The notes under the pieces: generated by a model | Database searches by the model: none | What the model was told of the DNA's origin: nothing | What the model saw: only the letters and a program-made list of their open reading frames with translations | DNA from: Oscheius dolichura | Lineage: Eukaryota > Nematoda > Chromadorea > Rhabditida > Rhabditidae | DNA: 64,000 bases | Assembly: GCA_932521035.1 (NCBI GenBank) | Contig: OW051493.1 | Coordinates: forward strand, 4,278,001 to 4,342,000 | Reading direction: 5' to 3' | Translations under genes and position numbers: made by a program | Shown here: one piece after another, positions 40,501 to 51,730 of the stretch | Position numbering within the stretch: the first letter of the stretch is position 1 | How the letters are laid out: every line of letters starts with the position of its first letter

Positions 40501-43500
40501 GAAAGGGAAACAAGTCCTTTAGTTCGGAAGACGGCTACATGCTCTACGGACAGATATACTCCAGCTTCGAACAGTTTTCCAAATCCGGAAAGAGATACAA
40601 ATTGGGATTCGATGAAGTCAAAGAGTAGGCAAAATACGTACAGCTATCAAGTTATTTTGTAGGAAAGTCAGAGCCAAGTTCTCTGGAAGTGACAAAAACT
40701 CGAATGGCAAGGCTGAGACGAGCATTCTCTTCGTGGGTTTCGGAGTGACGCGCCCGTCGGATTCGATGGTTCGACTGATCTCGGAAGGTCTCATCGAGGT
40801 TTGTCATCTAAAGTATCTATGGCAACAAAAAGTATAGAAGAAGATTACGGACGAGGTTTTGGAAACCTTGGTGGAGATCTACAAGAAGAACCCCAGAGCC
40901 TTGTTGGAGTCGTACGACGTGGAGTTCATCCAGCCGGACTACCGGCAGCCCTCGACAGTCTACTACTTCTCCATCCCCGCCGTCATGCACAAGTTCACGT
41001 CGGCCGTCCGTCTCTACTATCTCCAACACATGTCACAGTTCAACATGTGCGAGGCCCGTGTCAGAGTGGGTTTACCCCTCAAAGGGCTAAAGGACTCTTT
41101 CAGGAAGGCCTCTCCGGTACCCATAACAACTATCGTCCCTTTTATTCCTACCCCTATGTCCTGCTCCCCGGGCAGAGGTCAAATCCCAAATATTATCCAC
41201 AGTTCCACCTGTTGAACCTCTTCAAGAAGGAGGGAAGAAGCCATTCGGGGATAGCCGTGATCGAGTTGAGGATAGTCACTGAACAGGGGCTGATCGATAA
41301 GCTACAAGACGGCCTTCTTCGACAAGACTCACATACTAGCCTGTGCCCGCCTCTGGACGATCGGAAGCTCATCTTCGACTGGTTCGAGAGGGCCACGACC
41401 ACCTACTGCGAAGTTGTCGAGAACCCCAGACTGTCCCCGGAAGAGCATCCGAAGCCGCCGAATCCTGTTCAAGGTTGGCTCGGATTATTCGAAAAACGGG
41501 GGAGATTCAGACGCTTGTGGATACGTACAGGCCATTATCTGGCAGGTGGGAGATGTCGGACTGAGCCAGCTGCAACAGATGCTGACGGACGTCGTGGAGG
41601 GCGCCTTCCTCGATGTGGTCACGGAATACGGTGTACTAAACAGAGAGATCATAAGTTCTGTCTCCCACAACAGCGCTCCTCCGACGAGTCCTTCCGCCAC
41701 CACTCCCTCCAGTTAGCTCATTGACTACAATAACTCATCCTCCCTTTAGAGATAAGAACACCCAGCTCTGCTTCGAAGATCTCCTCGGGGAGACAGAGGG
41801 ATTCCACCGATGCCGTGCACAGTTCCCTGACCAGTCTGTCCACCTCGGCCATTAACATCTCCACGGAGAAGAGGGGATCGGTCAGTTCCTCTTTATTCTT
41901 TATAAATGACCACTTTAGAGTGTCTTTGTCTACGACCACGGCAGTCGACGAGGATCTAACCATGAGCTAAGTCGAGATGACTTCGTCCTGTAAGCATTCT
42001 GATCAAAAAGAAGAAGAGTAGTTTTTTAGACCAATGGCAAGAAATCCGGAACATATTTCCTTCAGTTTCAAGCAAAATATCGAAAACTGGTTCGAGTATA
42101 TTCGGATTAGGCGGAACAACGAACGCCTCGACTACCAGAAACACGAGTACGAGTTGAGACACTCGATACTTGTCCCCCAAGTACCGCCGGAGTCCTTTCT
42201 CTTCAGAGATACAAATTTAGACACTGAACCAGATCGAGATACAGTTGAAGAGGTTGTTATCCAATCCGGACAACCAGCTGTCGGACAAGGTTCAACTCTT
42301 CCAGCATGCCAACAGCGGCACCTGCGAGACTCCCCGCTACGATCTCCTGTCTGGTCCTCTCAAGGAAGACATTGTAGGAATTGTGCTGAGAGTGAATAAC
42401 CACACTGTTTAGCTAACAGAGGCCCTTCCGAGTGATGCGCAGCCCCGATTTATCCTGACGGCCTACTGCCACGAAGTCCATTGCAACACCCGTCGATATG
42501 GCTACGAGATAGCCAAGAATCCCCAGGATGCGCCGAGTGTCCTCGCCAAACTGGCGGATCAGTACAAAGACTGCAAGTGGCTGTTCCTGCCCACCCTCGA
42601 AGAGACATTCATCCCCCGCCAGACCTTCCTCCTCCTCAAGGAACACAACAACAAACTGACCCTCTACGCCTACAACTTCCTTCCGCTCATCTACTACGAG
42701 GTGGCCGACATGATCCTCCGGTATAGACCCAGCTTTTCCTTGTGAATGGCATATTTGAAGAGTTGTCATGTGGCAGAATGCCAAGTATCGTCTATACGAG
42801 CACATTTTGGAGAATCCACTGGATCCGGTCTTGCCGCCGGTGGAGAACGACGAGGTGGGGCGTATGGCTAATGGAGAAAAAGAGAGACTTGTTCAGCTAA
42901 CGGAGGTCAATTCCTACACCCAGATGATTGGAGCAGACCCGGACATCCTCATAACAGAGCAGGCTCCTCCGGATAACTTTGAGAACATTGTCAGCGTCCC
43001 CATTTCGGCCGAGGTCGCCTCAAGACTCTTCCGTGCTCGAAAGACCTACAGTAAACGCTGCTCCCCCTTTCAGATGATATCCTCTTTTTCAGCTGCCCAA
43101 GTGCCACAGGCCTGTAAATTCCAGCGGACATTCCAAAAGTTCAAGGAGATGAGGAAAGAGGTGAAACAGCAGGTGGAGGACTACCAGTCGAACAAGTTGA
43201 TGTATGACGACCTATGCCAGGGTATGACGGAGGTGGCCGAGCACCAACTGACCACCATGTGGGCACACTCTCGCCGGGTACACTATGTACAGACTCCGGT
43301 GCTGTTGTCCCCGGCCTGGAGAAGGAAGATTGCTCAGGTTCTACCTCCAAGGTTCTCCTCTCATCTGTTTTGTACAGGTCCGTCGCGGAACTATGGACAC
43401 TCCTCCTCAAAAAGTGAAGCCACCCACACCATCCAGCCTCACATCAACCAGCAGGTCGAGAGCACCCACCAGGTTGGAAGATACTCTCACAAAAGAACTT

Positions 43501-45851
43501 GTCCTTTTTTCAGTTCGAGTGTCTCCACCAGCCGGCAGATCACTTTCCCCGCGAAGAACAAGGAGGAGGATGAGCTGTTCGACCCGTGCCACGTAAAGAT
43601 GCTCCACGATCTCACGGAGGAATATGTCAACTACTTGAAGACTCTCGGATTGAGCCTCCTCAATGTGTCCAACATAAGTGAACAGTGAGTGATTTGTCAA
43701 GGATACACAAAGGAGACATTCAGGAGTGTTGGTGCCCACCGCTACAAAATGGAATATCCGCAAGGCGGAAGGAAACCCCCTGATGTTTGTCTGTTCCTCC
43801 AACTGCTTCGTGGGTCCCTCTCCTTATTCACCAATGACTCCTTTCAGATGGTGTCCTCCTTGTCCGGTTACATTTTGTCCCTCCGTACTTCATCATGTCC
43901 GTTGGAATGTGGGCAGCACCTGAACTTCTTCTCCGTGATCAACAATTGGTAATCTGGGACAGTCCTCTAAAAGTAGGCAACTTCAGACGGAGAAAGACTC
44001 GAAGAAGTACCTGTCCGACCTAGAGAGCGTCAAGGATATGATAGTGGCCAAGTGCCATATCCACTCCTTCACTTATGACTTCCACTTGAGGATGATCAGT
44101 CGCTATCTGATCCACAAAGAGGTCCACCGCCTCATTATCCAGAGCATATTCCTTTCAGATCATGTTCCCCAATGGTTACAACACGAGTACCTTCCTCATC
44201 GACTTCCTCAAATACTACGCCTGCCGACCGCCGAGTGCCCGGAACTCCGTCTACGAGGAGAGGACTGCCTTCCATCTGCACAGAAATGTCGATCCTGTCA
44301 AGGTGTGGGAATGTTTCCTCGAGAAGAACTACGAGCAGAAGTACTGTTGGAGAGTGCTGCGTATCAGGGTGAGTCGGGGTTGTTTGAGAGAGGAGACGCT
44401 GTTTAGATTACGGACGAGGAGACGGAGTTGATCACCCGAGCTAATGAGTACATGCTCGTTTCCAATTCCGATCTGGGTGAAGCTGTGAGACACCTTTTTG
44501 TAGAAAAAAGAACGGAGATTTAGGATGGGCACGCGAAGATTTGTGTTCTGTTGAGGGACAGGAGGAGAAAGGAGGCGGACGGCTGCATCTACCTGGCCCA
44601 GTACATGATCCTCGTCAATCAGGAGAAGAACAATCCGCTGGAGGAGGCCCGCCAGAGGGAGGGGTCCAGCAAGAGCAACGTCGGAGAGTTCCGGAGTGTG
44701 CCTGTCCCGACGGAAGAGCAAATGAGCAAGGAGGTGGACGACATGATGATGCTGATCCAGGAGGGAGGACTGCCCACCGTCGAGGGCAAGGTCTTCCGAC
44801 GGCGGCGATTCAACAGCGGCGGGCACACTCCTCCACTGCAGGTAAACACTTCCGGAGGTATGGGGATTGCTGTAGAGAGACAACCACAACATTCAGACAC
44901 TGACCCACCACTCCATTCTCCTGGCTCTGAGTCCGAGGCGAATGTCCCGGTTCAGGGAGACCCGACTCTCCGGCACAGGAAGAACGCAGAGAGCAGCGAG
45001 GAGGGGGAGATCCCGAACGAAAAGGCCAACTACATCCAGTACATTAGTGAGGGACAGAGGAAGCTACAACAACTGCTCGAGACGACGGCCATGGAGTACA
45101 GTAAGCAGATCAAACATGCCGTGGAAGAGGCCAACCGGGAGTGTCTCCGGGAATTCCTCTGGTGCAATGTTCACATGATGGCATCCCCCGCTCCCCAGCT
45201 GCCCAAACTGGGTCCTCAAGTTCGACTGGGCACGTCGGGCGAGATTTGGAACTCGTTGAAAGTAATACAACATAGCGTGGGACAGTATATCATCGATCTG
45301 TGCCAGCTGGTCGAAATGGAGAACATGAAGGACCGCGAGCCACGGTAACTGCCTCCTCCTATGGGCTCATACCCTTTTAGACTGGCCACTCTCCTCGAAA
45401 GCACCAACTGTGCCCGGCTGTGTCGGTTCCTCGTCTATAAGTTCGGAGTAAGGAGGTGTCGCCTCTTCGAGACCCCCAATACGGACCCCAAACCACCGAG
45501 GCGGCTCGACAGCCCGCCTGATATTGCCAATGTCTTCTTCTGTTCTTCCCTTCGGGTAAGCTATCCTCCACCCAAATAATAGCCTCCTTCAGCATCTTCT
45601 GATTAACAATCCTGACAATCCCTTGCTCTTTCTCGTCCGCTGTGAACAGGAGAACCATCCCGATCTCATAATTCTCTTCAAAAAGAACGTCAACCAGCTA
45701 AATGCCCACTTGTAAGGAGCTGCCTCCTCTGTAGACAGTCTTCTGTTTCAGCGCCGCCCTTTTGGATAAGGCCTTCGATGAGCTCGTCCAGTCGATCACA
45801 GCATTCCTCTGGTCGGACCTCATCTACCGACCTCCCGGTAGAACTCCCTAA
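31560..45851 (+). CDS. szt2: SZT2, giant subunit of the KICSTOR complex
   Basis: KICSTOR tethers GATOR1 to lysosomes and so restrains TORC1 when nutrients are low. Exon 1 (31560-31688) encodes VFVHMNKDFRISRNIRAHWF, the conserved SZT2 start. Then come VTDGVAGMAAPEALQAVL, CSFIELKGISKFAPCFGHV, LFHFLATATFGGYLP, ELLYVRLREGFTVKN, IQVDLVVSGPESEVRDLKI, MKRPLERILIQYEELPKNIF, RLHEGFRVAWMKNMI, CRVFIKHSHIHAVTVFIVPA and VSANPVYYFFNPTPSP, each in the same order as human SZT2. The last exon ends WSDLIYRPPGRTP, stop 45849-45851. I estimate about 3,400 residues against 3,375 in human. Dozens of introns, mostly 25-60 nt. One intron, 33027-34810, is 1,784 nt and holds an antisense gene. TTACAG ends 8 nt before the ATG. 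AATAAA at 45946. Confidence 0.9.
33169..34556 (-). CDS. Non-receptor tyrosine phosphatase nested in SZT2 intron
   Basis: Single-domain PTP of the nematode-expanded type. Exons: 34556-34553, 34502-34494 (9 nt), 34442-33841, 33798-33488 and 33448-33169. About 400 residues. Motifs: KNRYKDV (phosphotyrosine loop), DYIHANYV, FICAQAPLPGTIGDFWHMI, the WPD loop (WKDWPDRG), the P-loop HCSAGIGRTG split by an intron, and QTQHQYLFVH with the Q-loop Gln. All catalytic residues (Cys, Arg, Asp, Gln) are present. An acidic N-terminal region of about 110 residues precedes the domain. If the upstream microexon is not used, translation could begin at 34389. The whole gene lies inside one intron of SZT2 on the other strand. 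Such PTPs are often male-germline expressed in nematodes; expression here is unknown. Confidence 0.9.
34494..34502 (-). other. 9-nt microexon of the nested phosphatase
   Basis: GCCGTCCCG, flanked by CATCTAG and GTAGTTGG. Joined to ATGA on one side and GAAGAAGG on the other it gives MSRPGRRPSHYISTQLSAD, in frame with the rest. Confidence 0.55.
34574..34625. repeat. Perfect 26-bp tandem duplication
   Basis: Two adjacent copies of a 26-bp unit starting GAGAAATGGCCTCTTC, at 34574-34599 and 34600-34625. It lies just upstream of the phosphatase start, within the SZT2 intron. Confidence 0.9.
36913..36931 (+). repeat. (CT)n microsatellite in SZT2 intron
   Basis: A CT dinucleotide run of about nine units inside one of the longer SZT2 introns (about 36888-37264, roughly 375 nt). 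Confidence 0.8.
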
Positions 45852-45945
45852 GCTCATATCTAGTCCAACACGGGGTGCACAACATACGGTTATTTGTATA
45901 CGCTATTATGTTACGGTTATAGAAATATATTAGTTTTCTTCTGCC

Positions 45946-45951
45946 AATAAA
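45946..45951 (+). terminator. Polyadenylation signal AATAAA of SZT2
   Basis: AATAAA 95 nt after the SZT2 stop. Confidence 0.5.
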
Positions 45952-46114
45952 ATATTTATTTACTTCTAATGAGCGTCAATTATTGTTTCACTTGCCACAG
46001 ATTGTCGAAAACGGCTGCTATCCTAGACGTTCCTGCAATACGTGCTATGCTCGCGCTGTGATTTTTGCACTTGGTTATGTCCGCTGGCAAATGCGTCATT
46101 CGAGGACGAAACTT

Positions 46115-46123
46115 TCACGTGAC
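46115..46123. promoter_or_regulatory. CLEAR-type E-box TCACGTGAC
   Basis: Contains the palindromic CACGTG core with flanks favoured by TFEB/HLH-30. Position upstream of a mitochondrial ketone-body gene is suggestive only. Confidence 0.35.
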
Positions 46124-46560
46124 CCCGTGAAAAAAGGGAAACGCGCAAATGACCTTTTCGTCTTCCGCCTTTCCTTCCTTGTTTTCACTGTTTCACTTTT
46201 ATTATATCGACCTTCGTTTCGTTTGCTGAAAACATGAGCTCTTATCATTTGTATGGTACTGAAGAAATGCAATATTCTGCCCGATGTAAAGCAGGAAGCT
46301 TCACATCTCGACCAAGGATAAGAAATCACTGTTTGATCAGAAGATGCACCGTGCCATTAGCTATACATCACTAACTGATCTTGTATCGGTGATGTTTCGA
46401 GATCAGCGTGCTCGTTCAGTGGTTTCCTCTATCGCACCCCTCGCAAAAGACCGGCTGTCATGCTGCCGACCGGCAGGCTTATTGCACCTCGGTTTCCGTT
46501 GCTGTAACCTCTAAGTGTTTGCCCTTCTACTTTGTTTCTTTTTATATGTGTTTATTTTTC

Positions 46561-46562
46561 AG
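46561..46562 (+). promoter_or_regulatory. Trans-splice-acceptor-like AG before SCOT
   Basis: A long pyrimidine tract ending TTTTTCAG, then ATCAACC and the ATG. Confidence 0.5.
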
Positions 46563-46569
46563 ATCAACC

Positions 46570-48740
46570 ATGCTTGGCCGTCTTCATACTACAGCTTCTC
46601 GGGTGCCATCAACGGTCAGTTTGCATTTTTTTTTGTTAAAAAATGGCTGATATTTTTAGAGTTCTGTTGTATTTTATATTAGAAATCTCTCTACTAGTTC
46701 GAAAAATTGTGTAAAAATTTATTCAAGTGCTGTTGAAGCTGTAAAAGATATACCTGATAACGCTAAATTACTTGTTGGAGGTACATTTTCTTTGCTTTCA
46801 TTTAGTTTGATGAATATGTTTCAGGATTTGGACTTTGTGGAATTCCGGAAAATTTGATAGCTGCAGTTGCGGAATGTGGACAGAAAAATCTCACTTGTGT
46901 ATCAAACAATGCTGGGGTTGATGATTGGGGGCTGGGACTGCTACTGAAAACACACCAGGTTAGAATATAATTTTTAACATTTTATTTGGAAATCAGATAA
47001 AACGTATGATATCTTCTTATGTGGGTGAGAATGCTGAATTTGCCCGGCAGTATCTCTCAGGAGAACTAGAACTTGAATTCACCCCTCAGGTTTGACTTTT
47101 CTTCTTTTAATCTTATGGGGGGTTTCCTTATCTTTTAAACGACGTCCTCTGTTCGAAAAGGCGATGTTTGGTTGTGATATCGCAGCGTGTTGCCATTTAG
47201 TGTTAATCAGATTAGTTTTCTAGGAAGTTCGCTGATAAGGCGCTATCAGCAAGGTGTTACGTCTGGCTACTGTTCTGCGCATAATATTTCTTTTTAGGGA
47301 ACACTTGCCGAAAAGATCCGAGCCGCTGGAGCTGGTGTTCCAGCTTTTTACACACCTACTGGATATGGAACACTCATTCAAGAAGGAGGAGCTCCCATTA
47401 AATATAGCAAAACGGAAAAAGGAAAAATTGAGATTTACAGCAAACCTAAAGAGGTTTGTCTTTCAGTAATAAATTGTTTTCATAAATAATGGGAATTTCA
47501 GACTCGGCAATTTAATGGTGTGAATTATGTTCTAGAAGATGCCATTTGGGGTGATTACGCTTTAATTAAAGCTTGGAGGGCAGATACACTAGGAAATATT
47601 CAATTCAGGTATAATTATTAGTAGTTTCTGTGATTTATCTTCATAAATTCAGACAGGCAGCGGGAAATTTCAATAATCCTATGTGTAAGGCAAGTAAATG
47701 TACAATAGTCGAAGTAGAAGAAATAGTTGAGCCGGGTGTTATAGAACCAAACAATGTAAGTGATCTTGTTTCCTCTATTATGCGAAGTCCTACAGGTGCA
47801 TATCCCTTCCATCTTCTGTCAACGATTACTTATTGGTAAAAATTACAAAAAGCCAATTGAAAGACCAATGTTTGCCCAAGAAGGGCCCGTAAAGACAGAC
47901 GAGTCTAGCGAAGGAAAAAGCAGAGAAATTATTGCCTCTCGTGCTGCTCTTGAATTTAGGGACGGAATGTATGGTAAATCTTTATGTTTTCTTCAACATA
48001 TCATTTAGCAAACCTTGGTATCGGCATCCCCACTTTGGCTCCCAATTATATTCCTAAAGGCATTACCGTCCATCTTCAAAGTGAAAATGGAATTATTGGA
48101 GTGGTGAGACACTTACCTGTTACCCTTTTTATCAGCTAATTAGGGTCCTTATCCCAAACGAGGACAAGAAGATCCTGACTTGATCAATGCTGGAAAAGAG
48201 CCGATCACTTTATTACCCGGTGCATCAATTGTAGGAAGTGACGAATCTTTTGGTATGATTCGTGGATCTCACATGGATATTACTCTTCTTGGAGCTTTAC
48301 AAGTAGCAGCTAATGGAGATTTAGCTAATTGGATGATTCCCGTAAGCTCAAAGTTTTTATTTTATTCCATTTTACATTTTATAGGGTAAACTGGTCAAAG
48401 GCATGGGAGGAGCTATGGATCTTGTTTCAGCGCCAGGAGCCAAAGTTATTGTAGTTATGGAGCATTGTTCAAAGAAAGGAGAACCAAAAATATTACCCCA
48501 ATGCCAGCTTCCTCTTACAGGAAAAGGTGTTGTATCTAGAATTATAACTGACATGGTTAGTTTAGTCTATTTTCTGTAAATAGTATCTTATAGGCCGTGT
48601 TTGACGTCACTAAAGAAGGCCTTTTGTTAATCGAAGTTAGGAAAGATCTAAATGTAGATGATGTCCGTGCAAAAACAGCTGCTGAGTTCAAAGTAGCCTC
48701 CGATTTGAAACCTATGGCTCAGTCTCCGTTGAATCAGTAA
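46570..48740 (+). CDS. oxct1: Succinyl-CoA:3-ketoacid CoA transferase (SCOT/OXCT1)
   Basis: Mitochondrial enzyme that activates acetoacetate with CoA from succinyl-CoA in ketone-body use. The start [14 protein letters not shown] is a basic, Ser/Thr-rich mitochondrial leader. Alpha-type half: [55 protein letters not shown]. Beta-type half: [36 protein letters not shown] with the catalytic Glu (SENG), [35 protein letters not shown]. Both halves are fused in one chain, as in animal SCOT. The C-terminus ends SPLNQ. About a dozen exons, AT-rich codons, no breaks. TTTTTCAG ends 7 nt before the ATG. Confidence 0.96.
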
Positions 48741-48958
48741 TGTACACCTCGCCTCTCGTTTTATCACAAAAATGTCATGACTACTTTCAGCATAAGATTG
48801 TTTTACATTATTACAGATTTTATTAAATATAAAACCATATCATTTGTTTACGACTAGAAAGAAAATGGAGAAGCAAGGGCATGAAAAATAGGACAACACA
48901 GGCTGTTTATTTCAGAACTCAAGTCTTCTCTCGATCTCAATTACTAGACTTCTATCAA

Positions 48959-49462
48959 CTATTGCTTCTCTTGGAAAACAGCGCGAAGACGACGGACGCC
49001 TTCAGGCTTGGTGGACTTGGTCCAGACATCCTTTTCCTTGACGTTGGTGTCTGTAGATTTCAGGTGGTAAAATGCGAAGTAGTGTTTATCCTTGTCAACC
49101 GGGATGGTCTTGTTCTGGAACCAGACACGGATATTTTGACTTTCGCCAGGCTTGATGAACCCGAGAGGAGGCTGGACGCGAAAGACTTCCGAGCTGGTAC
49201 ACTTCACTTTGAAGGTGTGACGGTCCGAAGTGTTGTTCTTGATGGTAATATCACAATAGACGGGCTTCTTGTCGTCTCCACAGTTGAAAGTTATAATCTC
49301 AAGCGCCATCTCCAAGGCGAACTCCGGCTCATCCGCACGGTTTGGCATCGGGGACTTCTTGTCCTTGTCCTTGTCTTTGGGGTCCGAGGGCGGTTGTTTC
49401 ATTTGAGAAGGTTTAGCAGCGGCAGCTGCGGGTGGCGGAGCACTAGCTGAAGGAGCAGCCAT
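48959..49462 (-). CDS. Major-sperm-protein-domain protein, single domain
   Basis: Intronless, 167 residues. The N-terminal 45 residues are Ala/Pro/Lys-rich (PPPAAAAAKPSQMKQPP), then an MSP/VAP-type immunoglobulin-like domain: DITIKNNTSDRHTFKVKCTSSEVFRVQPPLG splits as core strands, followed by FIKPGESQNIRVWFQNK and DKHYFAFYHLKSTD. The GFIKPGES stretch is the family hallmark. No transmembrane segment, unlike VAP, so it belongs to the soluble MSP-domain proteins common in nematodes, some of which act in sperm. AATAAA lies on the minus strand near 48910. It is convergent with SCOT. Confidence 0.88.
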   Translation of the reverse strand: MAAPSASAPPPAAAAAKPSQMKQPPSDPKDKDKDKKSPMPNRADEPEFALEMALEIITFNCGDDKKPVYCDITIKNNTSDRHTFKVKCTSSEVFRVQPPLGFIKPGESQNIRVWFQNKTIPVDKDKHYFAFYHLKSTDTNVKEKDVWTKSTKPEGVRRLRAVFQEKQ

Positions 49463-49650
49463 CCCAGGAGCGGAGATATGCTATGGATGGATTATATCTT
49501 GAATCGCATCCAACAGGTTCTAACCAAACAAGAGGAATGCCGTAACTGTACGGAGGGGATATCGACGACGACGTGAGTCGAGTAATTGTATTGTGTACTG
49601 ATCATGCAAAGGAAAGGATTAATCTGCAAACATTCCCTGTCACTCTCGCT

Positions 49651-50825
49651 ATGGCATCTCTCCTGATACTGTCCGTATTACTCTACTCTGTTTCTTCTAC
49701 TTTTATTCGCCCTATCTACGTCGATCGGGTAGTTTTCCTTCCACCAGGATGCCAACAAAGCATTTAGGTACCGGAGAAATGTGACCTTCCAACTTATATT
49801 TCTGTCCTCCCGCTTGAATATCGAAGAGAATTGCGTAAAATTTGGGGAGCCGAACGCCCGAGAACGCCCGAATATTGTGCAAGGTACGGGGAATATTCCA
49901 TGGGTCGATAGGACTCGGTCAGACAGAGACGTCGAACAGAAAAACTCATCTCTGAGCTGCCTGCTGATATCCGAGCAAAGGTAGAAGGTTTTACCATAAC
50001 CACGACCGAAACCCCAACGGAAACATCCTTTCTGAGTGGATTATCGGCTGAACATATCCATGAGTTCAATGCGGTTTGTTCTCTTGGAGCATGTCTATTG
50101 TCTTTCCTTCAGATAATGGGCGATCGTTCTATTAGTGTCCTCGAAAGATCGGAGAAGCTCCGAGAATGGGCCGTCGATCTCCTAGACATGGAGGCGATGG
50201 ATCGCCTCGAACGCTACGTGCTGTTCCTCGAGAGGAGGGGCGACAAGTTCAGGGAAAAGGTTGGTCGGGGTGGTCAGGGAGCGGCCGGTCCCGCCGGGGT
50301 CAAACATGCCGAGCTGTCTGAACATTCCGCAATATTTGACTTATTTTTAGAAAAGAGGGTGTGGTTTCAGTTGAGGAGTCTGTCCCCGTCGGCAGTTTCT
50401 GTCTACAATCGGCTGGAGGTACTGAAATTGGAGAGGAAGACGGTCTTCCACGGGATGTCGGAAACCGTCAAAAAGGAACTCGTCGATCTCTGGCGGTGGG
50501 GACGGCCACTTTAGGATGAGACAGTTCAGATTGAAATGCGCCCATGCAACGGAACTCCAAGAGGACGAGAGGAAACTCGCCTGCCCGACCGACAAGACCC
50601 CGACCACCACCGAGAAGCCCCAAGAGACCACCACCACCGCCACCTCTACTACTTCGACCACTTCAACCAGTGGGTAGAGAGCTATGTCTATGACTAATTA
50701 CAGAAACTACAACGACCTCTGCCCGTTCCACAAGAAGATGGCGCCCGTTCCCCAACGGCATCCCCCAGCTGGACACCGAGGGCATCAGCCGTCTCCTGCA
50801 GAGACTGTTCACCACCACGAAATAG
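49651..50825 (+). CDS. Secreted protein with Thr-rich tail, possibly SXP/RAL-2-like
   Basis: Seven exons: 49651-49728, 49768-49883, 49923-50073, 50113-50259, 50371-50495, 50530-about 50668 and a final exon ending 50825. Signal peptide MASLLILSVLLYSVSSTF. The middle is helical and charged (SVLERSEKLREWAVDLLDME; YNRLEVLKLERKTVFHGMSE), with a spacing reminiscent of the nematode secreted SXP/RAL-2 (DUF148) family; this is tentative. A Thr-rich, probably O-glycosylated stretch follows, then IPQLDTEGISRLLQRLF at the C-terminus. AATAAA directly after the stop. First of three small secreted genes next to a carboxypeptidase. Confidence 0.65.
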
Positions 50826-50883
50826 AATAAAGTCTTTACTCAAGTCTGATTCAGACTACTGGATAGTCTTTCGGGGAGATCTC

Positions 50884-51393
50884 CTAGAAGGGGAACAGCC
50901 GGCGGTAGATGGTGGCCAGATCGGGCCTCTTCATGCCCATGAAGAGCATCTCGTCAGCCTCGGTGCTCTCCTCCATCGGGAAGGTTGTCGCTTCGAGAGT
51001 AATTGGACTGGCGGTTGAAGAGGAGGAAGACGCCTCTTCGATAGTCGAGGGACGCTCTGGAGTTGTCTCTGAAAAGCTCTTATAAACACAGGCCCGGTCT
51101 ATGGTCGACGGAAGACGCTGCCAAATGGCCACAGTCCGCCGTTCTCGTGTTTGTGGGCAATGAAACAAACCTGGGACAAGTTCCCCGGCGGTGGAGGTGG
51201 ACACGGCTTCGGATGAGGAGGAGGAGGCCTCGGTACCGGGAGAGACAGCGGTGGTGGTGGTGCCATCGGAGGGGAGCTGCCGGACGACGGGCCGTTGCGA
51301 GGTGCGGGTGAGGACCTCCTCGAGGATGGATAAGTCGTCGTATTGGGCGATGACGAGCTGGCTGAGAAGGGCCACGAAAAGGACAGAGCGCAT
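50884..51393 (-). CDS. Small secreted Ser/Thr-rich protein, not recognised
   Basis: Two exons joined across a 100-nt intron (about 51074-51173) give about 135 residues. Signal peptide MRSVLFVALLSQLVIAQ; then a low-complexity Ser/Thr/Glu-rich middle, likely O-glycosylated; and a C-terminus MGMKRPDLATIYRRLFPF that looks conserved and could be a processed peptide. A TATA-like TATTTAAA lies on the minus strand at 51428-51435, 35 bp upstream of the start. Only 58 bp separate its stop from that of the convergent neighbour. Confidence 0.7.
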   Translation of the reverse strand: MRSVLFVALLSQLVIAQYDDLSILEEVLTRTSQRPVVRQLPSDGTTTTAVSPGTEASSSSSEAVSTSTAGELVPGLFHCPQTRERRTVAIWQRLPSTIDRACVYKSFSETTPERPSTIEEASSSSSTASPITLEATTFPMEESTEADEMLFMGMKRPDLATIYRRLFPF

Positions 51394-51730
51394 GTTTAAT
51401 TCGGTTGGAGCCCCGGAGGGCCCGTCCTTTAAATACGCCGACCGCTGACCTGTGTCAATAAAATTGTGCCAGAACGCTGTTTTTCGCACTCATGCTATTT
51501 GCTGAGGCGTGTCGCAAATCGCCAGGGCCAAGGAAAAAGCTGGCTTTTGTGGTCACACAGTCACTGACTGGGCCAGGACACTACCCTACACAGAATGGAC
51601 CCGATGGAACGCAACAAGAGAAGAGTGGAGGCAAAGTTCATTTTATTGTGACCGGACCGGCAAAAAGGGTCCGCTGAGACCAGTGGTAAGAGAGAGCAAA
51701 ACGCTGAACACAGGGAGAGATCTTCCATTA
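51394..51730. other. Spacer with carboxypeptidase 3' UTR and next promoter
   Basis: AATAAA on the minus strand at 51642-51647 fits the end of the carboxypeptidase message. The rest contains the TATA-like box of the small secreted gene. A plus-strand open frame across 51509-51973 overlaps real coding sequence in antisense and is not called. Confidence 0.5.

Larger units (their letters stand above)
45852..46569. other. Spacer between SZT2 and SCOT
   Basis: No coding gene recognised. AATAAA at 45946 probably ends SZT2. TCACGTGAC at 46115-46123 is a CLEAR-type E-box of the kind bound by HLH-30/TFEB, about 450 bp before the SCOT start. A weak stem (CTGATCT paired with AGATCAG, near 46376-46406) is not enough to call an RNA gene. 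The spacer ends in a pyrimidine tract and TTTTTCAG, 7 nt before the SCOT ATG. Confidence 0.5.

Noticed and set aside
46240..46480. Possible small structured RNA before SCOT (GTGATGT and CTGATC boxes, short stem)
   Set aside because: Box order does not fit a C/D snoRNA and the stem is only 7 bp; no Sm site or known RNA sequence.
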